The notes under the pieces are model-generated. The model was not told the DNA's origin. It saw only the letters and a list, made by a program, of their open reading frames with translations, and did no database searches. This document shows positions 37,601 to 42,855 of a stretch of 64,000 nucleotides of DNA, piece after piece; positions within the stretch are counted from its first letter, which is position 1; the number at the start of each line of letters is the position of its first letter. Position numbers and translations under genes: made by a program. Source of the DNA: a bacterium (lineage in GTDB: Bacteria > Chloroflexota > Anaerolineae > Caldilineales > Caldilineaceae); the NCBI GenBank assembly GCA_016124945.1, contig WGMT01000065.1, positions 1 to 64,000 on the forward strand. Reading direction: 5' to 3'.

Positions 37601-38692
37601 AACCGCTGTCTGGAAGGTGGCAACGGCGATCCCGACGGCTACCTGAGCGGCGCAGCCTACATGGAAAGCTGCCAGGACGTGAGCGGCCAACTCTGGAAGC
37701 TCACGCCGGTGACGGTCATTTCGACGGACGAAGAGGAACCCATCACCGAGGAACCCATCACCGAGCAACCCGTTGCCGAGGACAGTGAACCGTCACCGGA
37801 ACTGGTCGCCACGTTGCAAGGACACGACGGCGCAGTGACCAGCGTGATCTGGTCACCGGAGGGCAGCTTCCTGGCGTCCGGCGGTGAGGACGGCGTGGTG
37901 CAACTCTGGGAAGGGGAGGGCGCGCAGAATCTGTTCACGCTGGAAGGCGGCGCCGGTGCTGTCACCAGTCTGGCCTGGTCGCCTGAGGTGGCGTTGATGG
38001 CATCCGGTTCGGTGGCGGGCGCCATCGAATTCTGGAATCTTGAAACAGGCGAAAGACTTGCCGTCCTCGAAGGCGATGGTGGCGCCATCACCAGCTTGAC
38101 GTGGTCACCTGAACTCCAGTACATGGCCTCGGCTGCCGCGGACGGCGTCGTCTCGATCTGGGATCTACAAGCCGAAGAGATCCTGTTCGCCTTCCCCGCG
38201 CAGGGCGACGCGATTACCGGCATCGACTGGGCGTCTGAGGGGAACAGTCTGGCGACGTCCTCCGCCGATGGCAGCGTGCGCATCTGGGACGCCGAAACCC
38301 AGGAGATCGTCTACACGCTGACCGGCCACACAGGCGCGGTGGCGGCTGTGGCGTGGTCACCTGACGACGCCTACCTGGCGTCGGTGGGCGAGGACGGCAC
38401 GTTGCAGCTCTGGGATCCGGCACGCGGCGAGAATCTGCTCACGATCGAAGGCAACGGCAGCCCGCTACGCAGCGTCGCCTGGGCAGGCGATCTTAGTTAC
38501 CTCGCCGCCGGCGCAGAGGACGGCGCACTGCTGGTCTGGGATCTTGAAGCTGAGGAACAGGTTTTGCTCACACTGCAAGGCCACACCGGCGCCGTCACCA
38601 GCGTGGATTGGTCCGCCGATAGCAGATATCTGGCATCGGCATCGGCAGACGGCACAGTGCGGTTATGGCAGCTTACCGACGAAAACAACTGA
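25607..38692 (+). CDS. 4361-residue giant surface protein with LamG, ricin-lectin and C-terminal WD40 propeller
   Basis: Start ATG 25607, with TAAGGA 7 nt upstream. Seen in order: signal/anchor (1-38); LolA/LppX-like domain (to about 280); ILPQTT x3; two membrane helices (302-352); Ca-type DxDGDG TSP3 repeats (425-465, 516-541); a long unknown region; a hydrophobic cluster (about 1096-1258); more TSP3 (1536-1652); three LamG-like concanavalin folds (about 1810-2005, 2130-2318, 2332-2558); Ig-like domains (2575-2910); unknown region; CARDB-like (about 3505-3615); DTG repeats; ricin-type beta-trefoil with QLW/QAW motifs (3882-4032); an EEPIT repeat; and seven WD40 blades (4063-4361). One unbroken frame. 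Likely a membrane-tethered glycan-binding surface protein; the real role is unknown. Confidence 0.85.
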   Translation: MTTYFLPSVSRRRMWQTLLVVLALIGVTALLLPARAWGSAHSELTEAYAKLTDLDHYRFVSRVDQTTHPLPTLTNVGLSSETSSVRVEGVINRRADSVELRITEQNGHMLDGLRQAELRIEDGQVWARVPGQDWQRLDPTQALDSVTNDPSALLQAARNTRITGTEERLGRRFQVIRFDLDGEAWEKVMRSALQTEMKRRGELASSGVLERLAYYAEMTGAGTLWVNEDGFPQRLTLHLVYPPLPNETEYREVETTTDFSDWQRAGATFWLTGGVAQILPQTTILPQTTILPQTTDDATSSLAISWVLALLFAFPVVLLRYRRSRRVYAGTVAFLIALFVISPLLNTAVVQAADTRRAVRQATVEQSLAEDDHIQAAVDEIKADFAASFDMSKGALASSTNTAAPSAARFADAATLLAQTVENPTADTDGDGLDNFTEVRLGLDPNDPDTDGDLLSDGFEVKGVQMGGRTWYLDPLNFDTNGDEIQDTQECIDAVNVTVSAGGKGSVRSALGNGQCADTDGDGTPDFADTDDDNDGVADWMDAQPDSRFGDPVGGVLNDTFAFGVDHYNTDRLLRVSLDVRPTNPQHLWYSMNVLDWPSGDYEGQIQRVHDTRLGTTGAAANGDMQLVPMLEVILPAVEAIHLPTLPGAAPIVGDNAQLDKWLDMRLLERYQMAVSWSQDKQSLLVYLPATLIRDKHGNAPVNFVGTMLYQPNGNGLFSHDHAARLVWLVQMDVDRCVVPEESTYEESCSPTGSNYKDGLHWQTSKQQLVHRYYDSFVVTAFTVEQDITANAQIFYEDPAQVTDTAAYVPDQLLGLGTVMESYLRQGQTPAAALASYQQLRTGMGSRLAGGNVLSDPDVYGLVSQIATQEAPRILDTVFAPNRETVPYPSMLYVTWGESIVTGLQGVGSGERLRLDMTNAQHSHATTIRLGSFTYNPDPVTVGGVLNPNWNPADPTDVWLSHLQGQSALAYQQLTQPTPPAYSSDEFQRTLLGVFWNLARGITINADLSDLLAAAGPNGVADAQGLVGNLGSNYDAVGENIIGALINTFADFREKESTLKAAAVTIPTLNMNGKSVTNVANYGGALRSAKWVRNLGVTSATLAGVSATLAVLVMLKDQLGLSDGAVTVLDATNATIGTVLASAAIAVEVLNVAQKVQAAATTVLDGLKDALAFENTLGTVGAVAAVVVVAVILVTSLVIFTKLLMDGNAMAAKSALAQGVATAIIVGLLFALSIWFPIGTAIALLIGLIDGLITAFCKIANWAGGKDEKGQTFEDRHSAICAGIMGNVTAAVAGFFYSTVPMVDMTYKDRLLFGQTDAKLVDVAGKSGMMAGNHLRITQPVTVTVRLPDDHTFGTDSWGTRVIRVDGITGPAMYTTTYTSLIKDKNVFNYQLVTAEDAPDNAQLHNTTPQKWQSARTATQTDEHVWLYKIEDPAVDVELGAGINWHPQLYLREYAEYSVAECGLFAGGCDSMLEQFDKTITNTQHIDIGKNLVFDAFPASLTDFYTLEQVVRTGRTTNHYRLAWGGNLPFPSLSDADGDGLRVDIDPDDKSADSDNDGLPDAVEVQDARLNPLSYDSDGDGLSDYDEVRLSTRPDRQDSDNDGLSDYDEVTGWALVYLDAAGQSHSTWVTSDPLVFDTDGDGYSDQEERVLVLHPRARNTDVSVLSLRTATDQTHGLYLAPGQTVAFTSTVRNELQAPTAYGLLEADIPGTQERITPIPFELQPQQSQEIRGALNAPNAGDEIVLRNRAGANIIDPSASYAAVVLGLAEDDDLKFHLNFAQPPANPKRFTDATGNASVTCAELPDGPYRTKSFCPGVQSGVNGGVNFGVNFGADSWYTASGATLAFTQPQFSIGGWITPARAFGGKYDERMILGPDNVDGSNNGYLQLSLVDLQKDTPKVKIHFTATDGTVCQQTLTELTAPFDQRTHVFVTYDGTLVHGYSNGVLVGSHPLQNCVNKVPAGNRFTIGRGLTDATLYIHKVRFDENGDDGDAEPYLQFNDTVDPFWDAEDVEDGNIKAIDKEFHLRGVGSADTDANIYICEEDAGKKDGHCHSSGGFFADGDDLLNIIEVDPRRNGYFNFDDNLGRVVPRDALMEYNIQNNFFQGHLQDLRIYGSAFSDSDVAQLVTNDLTYHLDEASGRSQFRNAGPEAFQLVCVDGANCPASGLQGFSGQAVRFNGDAAQALGIARLRQRYGNNLVAGFWFKPEPVTGGAAPLPLLRYGSGSEGFTLYALQDSDATYLSVLFGGAEPSSLELSVPTNRWSHIAVAQHGNGLLLYIDGEQKQTINGSASLPSGNSVYDLTVGNGVLGMVDELLLRENRNINADPQGPYADRALVYLPLDEIADNQNFVNTTGAANLICDERGRCPQAGEDGRVRESVRFDNPYGGLVYDAPSLSAPLNEKNFSLSLWVRLTEQPVNASLVTLHAGADRGLTQYVGGDAQWPNDFAWRFQVTTAYGNIFPEMIFWDDNSGGCGPDVVQKSVRNIDANMALNQWHHLGVSYSQNYADEVILYLNGREIQRQILGENRWVSCLQGNTLRVGQGFKGHMDELFVFDRALRPADFLSYYDYQETWYDVVSTERFKIDRTSPTLNLTTPDFVRAGTTIFGVAVSDSESGVRSVEYKDENGQWQPTQTETATSGVWTFALDMQKDTTVTVQVADNVGNQAGGGKLVHVDDAPPTVTMTQTGTSQVLTAGGIVSDRPAPDVPPGSGVHAVQVMVIDPNGEPLSPPRTVSLVDDVWQMSQDLPPEVNGTFQIWASAVDEVGNQFSGIVGSVHVDNEGPLPSLAAETPQPSADGATPATLAGTGDGRPVLRGSVTDAVDAVDSAQPTAVDSVEVGLLHRQAKDDPSQIVWYAATLDSAAATESTWQFQIPADLEGVYDISLRAADALGNQRTVPAVWTGVIDTQSPRVTVTDNQDDGADTCTVVDFSLSTSGFTCGNDPTVDADMASGLTTAQFADGSLSAANLSWDATWYQDLFPATSPADRLYALHQTGVTFNESSTYRACDRFGSCTVCESSDGAGCSSLYDNTQDSRQSLRRSRSISGLAAPVPQTQAADVFSVTVGYHRPDAYAPGSEPASPTETLVPLHEPYTLVDDAVLAATRPFADGYAEAHTSIEWASYVGATHYFAGWTSTAVADPAELTRYDVAATHTQLLPDGDRYFAHVIAMNGEDELHAFTLGPIYFDGAAPGSYLNWDEYGLAQPYAHWQDTSSPTGVACNLLGEDNRVALFSNNTSARSGEQRLFGTWNDQWLALHWDGVDLSLGDLHLYLDTQDGGGIYADDPYDAIADATTLITLPAEDGERMQADFAVFVEDEATLRLLQWTDDGWQEISSEEMRFTVLDGTVYLWLPLALLGIDPAAVDVSLVGFVSEEDNLALWATMPGDNPLNSPEMLAGHQPQPITVAHTLVNLQRAIHLSADPVRNHSLDNCPSNLHLDQALLDVTFSADPHGEIYDPVVHAGVRALVPDDVEAVLALLCADVTDPVDGAVCALAQHVANEGGSEGTGGDDLKVGPTGLRHVSAGPGAEIVFYATVRNLSAQETGALSLHVNEGELFPATSAIELGTLTPFESRTISFTAVVDPAAAYDMAVTRVHVSEQMAHPEQQGDIVYTFDDHTVLHDIDRAAPTAAVLEDRLLGDLVGVGELVLQGVVYDQSPVTAITLTTSLGDSFPCADTSHKDAFATAWSCPITIPADTPDGALLDVSLSAADGYGYAAEAIATWTFTVDNLAPQLTLLNQDGTAIDPLQSEIVVTDTLRLEGIVGDDRLIAAVRVCEAFDGDPNCDDVELDYYREITPVAGLADVAHWQVTWQIAPEIVATGPVTVTAYDAVGNRTDLYLDVSIDTRVPAPQVDTGDTGDTGDAADAADEETVTVDAPQLEPVIIGHADRYYLLQTMWQEAEGKCLTAQALGESAFMAACEETPAQLWRFIRNPERDGYHWIQPLSLRQEPGCFEGNRPPPDALALDGAAFLDDCADTDGQAWQILPTVHDDYYTLHTSATAAENRCLEGGNGDPDGYLSGAAYMESCQDVSGQLWKLTPVTVISTDEEEPITEEPITEQPVAEDSEPSPELVATLQGHDGAVTSVIWSPEGSFLASGGEDGVVQLWEGEGAQNLFTLEGGAGAVTSLAWSPEVALMASGSVAGAIEFWNLETGERLAVLEGDGGAITSLTWSPELQYMASAAADGVVSIWDLQAEEILFAFPAQGDAITGIDWASEGNSLATSSADGSVRIWDAETQEIVYTLTGHTGAVAAVAWSPDDAYLASVGEDGTLQLWDPARGENLLTIEGNGSPLRSVAWAGDLSYLAAGAEDGALLVWDLEAEEQVLLTLQGHTGAVTSVDWSADSRYLASASADGTVRLWQLTDENN
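26438..26491 (+). repeat. 18-bp in-frame repeat (ILPQTT x3)
   Basis: ATCTTGCCCCAAACCACC is repeated three times with one final-base change, encoding ILPQTT three times just before the first membrane helix of the giant protein. Near-identity at third positions points to recent duplication. Confidence 0.9.
37148..37192 (+). repeat. 9-bp in-frame repeat (DTG/DAA linker)
   Basis: GACACAGGC three times then GACGCAGCC twice, encoding DTGDTGDTG and DAADAA before the ricin-type domain. It is a flexible acidic linker produced by slippage. Confidence 0.85.
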
Positions 38693-38724
38693 CGATTCAG
38701 GATCGGGGGGAGGGCTGGGTATGG

Positions 38725-38730
38725 TATAAT
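38725..38730 (+). promoter_or_regulatory. tilS promoter, extended -10, near-leaderless
   Basis: TGGTATAAT ends at 38730, only 13 bases before the tilS ATG at 38744, so the transcript would begin about 7 bases before the start codon. There is no Shine-Dalgarno. Shares TGGTATAATGCGC with the mreB promoter. Confidence 0.75.
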
Positions 38731-38743
38731 GCGCGGTGTGAAT

Positions 38744-40240
38744 ATGACCATAACACACCGGCCACCCGCTCAATTGACGCCTACCCACAGCGATCCACTC
38801 TGCCTTGCCCTTGCGCAATTTCAGGTGGATCACAACGTTTTCGCGCCCGGTACCAGCGTGGTTGTCGGCGTCAGTGGCGGCGCGGACAGTGTCTGCCTGC
38901 TCCATCTGCTGGCCCGACACGCGCCCGAGTGGCAGTTGACCCTACACGTTGCCCACCTCGATCACGGGTTGCGCCCCGATTCTGCCGCCGACGCCGAATT
39001 TGTGGCCGCCCTGGCCGCCGATTGGGGGCTGACCCTGCATCAACGTCGCCTCCTTCCCGGCGTGCTCCCCCGCAACGAGGACGCTGCGCGCCGCGCCCGC
39101 TACACCTTCCTCGCCGATGTGGCCGCCGAGACCGGCGCAACCGTCGTCGCCGTAGCCCACCATGCCGGTGATCAGGCCGAGACGCTGCTCCTGCATCTGC
39201 TGCGCGGCAGTGGGCTTGCCGGCCTCGCTGCCATGCGTCCTGTGCAGCCGCTGCCGCAGGACGTCCCCGCCGACGTACGCCTGGCGCGTCCGCTGTTGGG
39301 TGTGCAACGGACGCAAATCCTACGCTACCTGCACGCACACGCCCTGCCCTACCGCCAAGATCCAACCAACGTCGACACCAGTTACACCCGCAACTGGCTC
39401 CGTCACAGCCTGCTGCCTCACATTGCAGAGCGCTTCCCTGCCGCCGAAGACGCCCTTACCCGCGCCGCCGCCATCCTGGCCGACGAGGCAGATCGCGCCG
39501 ATGCAGCCAATCGCGCCGCCTTCGCTACGCTGCTGCACCCCACGGAGGAATGCGACGATCCCCCGTCGCGCACCACATTGGATCGCCGCGGCCTCGTCTC
39601 CCGCGACGCAGCCACCCAGCGCGGCGTCGTCCGCTGTGCCTGGGCAGCCCTCACCGGACCGACCGACGCGCTGACCTTCGATCTGGTGGAGCAGGTTCGC
39701 CACACCGCTGCGTCTGCGCAGACCAACGCCGGCCCGGCTCCGCTGGCGGCGGGCATTTCGCTTACCGTGGCCGACAATCAACTGATCTTGCACCGTGGCG
39801 ACGTGCGGCCGGATCATCCTTTCCTGGCGCGAGATTGGGCGGCGCGAGGCTGTCCTGTGCCGGGGGTGCTCGACACCGGCAACTGGCTGCTTCGCGCCGA
39901 GATCTTGGACCGCGCCAGGATCCACCCTTCCTCCTGGCAAAACAACGCCGACGCCTGGACAGCCTACTTCGACGCCGATGTTGCGGGCGAAATCCGCCTA
40001 TCCACCCCACAGCCGGGCACACGTTTTGCCCCGTTGGGGTTGGGCGGGCGACACAAACAGGTCGGCGATCTCTTTACCGACCAGAAGGTGGCGCCGCTTT
40101 GGCGGAGCGGCTGGCCGTTGATCCTCCGCACCGATGGCGAGATCCTCTGGGTGTGCGGGGTGCAGCCGGGCCACATGGCCCGTGTCACCGCGCAGACGCA
40201 GACGATCTTGCGCCTTTCTTGGGAAGTGAGCCAAAAATGA
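38744..40240 (+). CDS. tilS: tRNA(Ile)-lysidine synthase
   Basis: 498 residues from the ATG at 38744; the ATG at 38729 overlaps the -10 box and cannot be used from this promoter. The N-terminal PP-loop ATP pyrophosphatase motif SGGADS is at 44-49, followed by AHLDHGLRPDSAADAEF and RYTFLADVAAETGATVVAVAHHAGDQAETLLLHLLRGSGL, the TilS signature. The C-terminal substrate domain is present (GTRFAPLGLGGRHKQVGDLF). It adds lysine to C34 of tRNA-Ile so that AUA is decoded. First gene of a tightly packed set with the 87-residue ORF and rlmI. Confidence 0.94.
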   Translation: MTITHRPPAQLTPTHSDPLCLALAQFQVDHNVFAPGTSVVVGVSGGADSVCLLHLLARHAPEWQLTLHVAHLDHGLRPDSAADAEFVAALAADWGLTLHQRRLLPGVLPRNEDAARRARYTFLADVAAETGATVVAVAHHAGDQAETLLLHLLRGSGLAGLAAMRPVQPLPQDVPADVRLARPLLGVQRTQILRYLHAHALPYRQDPTNVDTSYTRNWLRHSLLPHIAERFPAAEDALTRAAAILADEADRADAANRAAFATLLHPTEECDDPPSRTTLDRRGLVSRDAATQRGVVRCAWAALTGPTDALTFDLVEQVRHTAASAQTNAGPAPLAAGISLTVADNQLILHRGDVRPDHPFLARDWAARGCPVPGVLDTGNWLLRAEILDRARIHPSSWQNNADAWTAYFDADVAGEIRLSTPQPGTRFAPLGLGGRHKQVGDLFTDQKVAPLWRSGWPLILRTDGEILWVCGVQPGHMARVTAQTQTILRLSWEVSQK

Positions 40241-40500
40241 GTGTGAAACCCCTGGCACGTTGGGCCATTGTGCAGCACTGGTCGCTGCGCTATACCCAAC
40301 GCGACGGTGAAGTGGTGACGGGCATCTTCACCACATCCGTAGGGACCGTCCCCTTTCGCTATGCGCGTACACCCCGCGCCCTCTTTTTGCCCGACCGAGT
40401 GGTGCACCTGGACGCCAATGGTTGGGAGATCGACGCCTCCGGGCGTACAACGTTTTCATCCAAACGCAGTGACTTTGAGAAAGATAACCTCGATGGCTGA
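40237..40500 (+). CDS. 87-residue protein of unknown function between tilS and rlmI
   Basis: The ATG overlaps the tilS stop in an ATGA junction, and its stop overlaps the start of the next gene by 8 bases, so it is translated as part of a coupled trio. The protein is predicted small, globular and mostly beta (VKPLARWAIVQHWSLRYTQ, GVVTTGIF-like strands, RALFLPDRVVHLDANGWEI), with no membrane segment. I do not recognise a family. The tight coupling to two RNA-modification genes makes it a real gene rather than spacer. Confidence 0.7.
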   Translation: MSVKPLARWAIVQHWSLRYTQRDGEVVTGIFTTSVGTVPFRYARTPRALFLPDRVVHLDANGWEIDASGRTTFSSKRSDFEKDNLDG

Positions 40501-41686
40501 CGCCGTAATTTTAAAACAGGGCCGCGACAAGCCCTTCGAGCAAGGGCACCCGTGGATCTTCAGCGGCGCGATCCAGCAGATCCCCGATGTGGACAACGGC
40601 GAGATCGTGGATGTACGCAGCCACGCCGGCCATTGGCTGGGCCGCGGTTACCTGAACCGGCGTAGCCAGATCCAGGTGCGCCTGCTTTCGTGGAAACAAG
40701 ACGAAGCGATCAACGCCGATTTCTGGCGTCGTCGGCTGGCAACCGCCGTCGAAAACCGCGCCGGGCTGGTTGACTTTGCCCAGACCGACGCCGTGCGCCT
40801 CGTCAACGGCGAAAATGATTTTTTGCCGGGGCTGGTGGTGGATCGCTTCGGCGATTACCTGGTGTTGCAATCGGGCACGCTGGGCATTGATCTGCGCAAA
40901 GAGCAGATCGCCGACATGCTGCTTTCGCTCACCGGCTGTCGCGGCATTGTGGAACGCAGCGAATTCTCGTTGCGCCGTGAAGAAGGGCTGGCCGAAGCAT
41001 CCGGCCTGCTTGCCGGCGAACTACCCGAAGACATGGTCACCGTGCGCGAGTTGGGGCTGCGCTTCCAGGTGGATCTGCTCCGCGGCCAGAAGACCGGTTT
41101 CTACATCGATCAACGGGTGAACCGGGCGCGGGTGGCTACGTACAGCCAGGGCGCGCGGGTGCTGAACGCCTTTGCATATACCGGCGCCTTTGGCATCCAC
41201 GCGCTGGCTGCCGGCGCGGATCAGATTGTCAACGTAGACAGCAGTGTGGAGGCATTGAAGGTGGGCGAAGAGAACCTGCGCCTCAACGGCTTCGACCCCG
41301 ACGAACAGGAAAGCATTGTGGCCGATGTCTTCGAGATTTTGCGCGATTGGTGGGAAGTGGAAAACGAGCGCTTCGACGTCATCGTGCTCGATCCGCCTAA
41401 GTTTGCCAACAACAAGCGCCAGGTCGACGGCGCGCTACGCGGTTACAAGGACATCAACCTGCTGGCGCTGCGCCTGCTCAAACCAGGCGGCATCCTTGCC
41501 ACCTTCAGTTGCAGTGGATTGGTGGAAGCCGATCTCTTCCAGAAGGTCGTCTTCGGCGCTGCTGTGGACGCGCGGCGCGAGGTGCAGATCTTGGAGTGGC
41601 TGCGGCAGTCGCCGGATCATCCGGTGGCCATCACCTTCCCCGAAGGCGCGTACCTCAAGGGGCTGATCTGCCGGGTGGGGGCGTAG
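40493..41686 (+). CDS. rlmI: class I SAM-dependent rRNA methyltransferase (RlmI type)
   Basis: 397 residues. N-terminal PUA domain (KPFEQGHPWIFSGAI), EEHD-like middle domain, then Rossmann methyltransferase with VLNAFAYTGAFGIHALAAGA (SAM motif I), VDSSVEAL, LDPPKFANNKRQVDGALRGYKDIN (motif IV) and FSCSGLVEADLF. This layout is that of RlmI, the 23S rRNA m5C1962 methyltransferase; RlmK/L-type or other RNA targets cannot be excluded. The start overlaps the preceding ORF, and the stop is 3 bases before the next frame. Confidence 0.88.
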   Translation: MADAVILKQGRDKPFEQGHPWIFSGAIQQIPDVDNGEIVDVRSHAGHWLGRGYLNRRSQIQVRLLSWKQDEAINADFWRRRLATAVENRAGLVDFAQTDAVRLVNGENDFLPGLVVDRFGDYLVLQSGTLGIDLRKEQIADMLLSLTGCRGIVERSEFSLRREEGLAEASGLLAGELPEDMVTVRELGLRFQVDLLRGQKTGFYIDQRVNRARVATYSQGARVLNAFAYTGAFGIHALAAGADQIVNVDSSVEALKVGEENLRLNGFDPDEQESIVADVFEILRDWWEVENERFDVIVLDPPKFANNKRQVDGALRGYKDINLLALRLLKPGGILATFSCSGLVEADLFQKVVFGAAVDARREVQILEWLRQSPDHPVAITFPEGAYLKGLICRVGA

Positions 41687-41689
41687 TAC

Positions 41690-42709
41690 GTGGGATTTTT
41701 TCAACTGTTGCGGGCCATGTTTCGGCGTGTGGCGGCATGGGGTAGGCGCATCCTGCCGCTGTCCGCTGTCGCCGACAGCGGGTCTAGTCGTAGCGCTAAT
41801 CGCGCCGCGACTAGACCCGTCGAGTATCAAACCAGTCAGCAAGAGACGATGACCGCCATGCCAGAACGCACTGAGCCAGAGAGTAACCAGCCGGCAGACC
41901 GAGAAGCCGTGCAGCCGGCCGCGCTGCCCATCGCCAATCAACCGCCCCGTTCCCTGCCCGCGGAAGAAAGCGAAGACGAAGCACCATCGATCCAAACCGT
42001 CCACGGCGATGAGATCGAGGATGAGATCGAAGATGCCGAAGAAACGGTGTCGACGCTTCCACAGGAGATGTCTACTGAGGAAGCCTTTACAGGGGCAACG
42101 CCCAGCGCAGAGGACTTCGACGACGATCTGACGCTGGAAGATCCTGCGTTGCTGCCGTTGGTTTCACTGTTAGAGAGTCTGCTCTTTGTGGCCGAAGACG
42201 CCGTGACCCCCGACAAACTGGCGCAGGCGCTAAATCGCACCATCGGCGAAGTGGACGCGGGGTTGACAATCCTGGCGCGGCGCTGCGAAGTGGAGAACCG
42301 TGGCGTCCGTGTGCAGCGCCGCAGTGGACGGGTGCAACTTGTCACCAACCCGGCGGCGGCGCAGGCGGTGGAGGCCTTCCTCAACCTCGACCTTTCCACA
42401 CAACTCAGTGGTCCGGCGCTCGAAGCGTTAGCCGTCATCGCCTATCAGCAGCCTGTCACCCGTACCCAGGTGGAAGCCGTGCGTGGCGTCGACTGTTCGG
42501 GCGTGCTGCGCAAGCTCCAGCAGCAGGGCCTCATCGAAGAAGTGGGCCGCCTGGAAACGGTGGGCCGTCCTATCCTCTACGGCGTCACCGACCTCTTCAT
42601 GCAGCACTTCGGCCTCACCACCCTTAACGAACTGCCCCAGTTGCCCGAGGTCGACGCAGACGCGTTGGCCGCGGTGATTGAGTTGGTGGAAGAAGAGAAT
42701 AATGCGTGA
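41690..42709 (+). CDS. scpB: segregation and condensation protein B with long N-terminal extension
   Basis: 339 residues if GTG 41690 is used, or 286 from ATG 41849; both are in frame and neither has a strong Shine-Dalgarno. The ScpB core (about 155-330) has two winged-helix units: LLESLLFVAEDAVTPDKLAQAL and ALEALAVIAYQQPVTRTQVEAVRGV, then GRPILYGVTDLFMQHFGL, the family signature. It partners ScpA and SMC in chromosome condensation; scpA is not in this window. The first 150 residues are low-complexity and acidic (DEIEDEIEDAEE), and 41763-41818 of this part is made of two palindromes, which look inserted. Confidence 0.88.
   Translation: MGFFQLLRAMFRRVAAWGRRILPLSAVADSGSSRSANRAATRPVEYQTSQQETMTAMPERTEPESNQPADREAVQPAALPIANQPPRSLPAEESEDEAPSIQTVHGDEIEDEIEDAEETVSTLPQEMSTEEAFTGATPSAEDFDDDLTLEDPALLPLVSLLESLLFVAEDAVTPDKLAQALNRTIGEVDAGLTILARRCEVENRGVRVQRRSGRVQLVTNPAAAQAVEAFLNLDLSTQLSGPALEALAVIAYQQPVTRTQVEAVRGVDCSGVLRKLQQQGLIEEVGRLETVGRPILYGVTDLFMQHFGLTTLNELPQLPEVDADALAAVIELVEEENNA
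41763..41818 (+). repeat. paired palindromes in the scpB 5' region
   Basis: CCGCTGTC-GCC-GACAGCGG (41763-41781) is followed directly by GGGTCTAGTCG (41780-41790) pairing with CGACTAGACCC (41808-41818). Both stems are perfect. They fall in the extension encoded ahead of the ScpB core, or in its leader if translation starts at 41849. Confidence 0.8.
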
Positions 42710-42750
42710 TTAAGAATGTAGTGTGAGTGTGGGATTGTTGAGCGGTTAAG

Positions 42751-42791
42751 ATAGTGCGTAGTGCGTAGTCCGTTTACAGACTACGCACTAT
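42751..42791. repeat. GTAGTGC heptamer hairpin between convergent genes
   Basis: ATAGTGC GTAGTGC GTAGTCC (42751-42771) faces the inverted arm GACTACGCACTAT (42779-42791) across a short loop, using the same word as the hairpin at 15026. It sits 42 bases after the scpB stop and 65 bases from the end of the convergent glycosyltransferase gene, and may terminate both. A further ACGAATCACGCAGCACGAAT stretch follows near 42837. Confidence 0.75.
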
Positions 42792-42855
42792 TCTCAACCA
42801 GACTATTTTCAAAAGAACAACTCAGAAACTCTACCCACGAATCACGCAGCACGAA

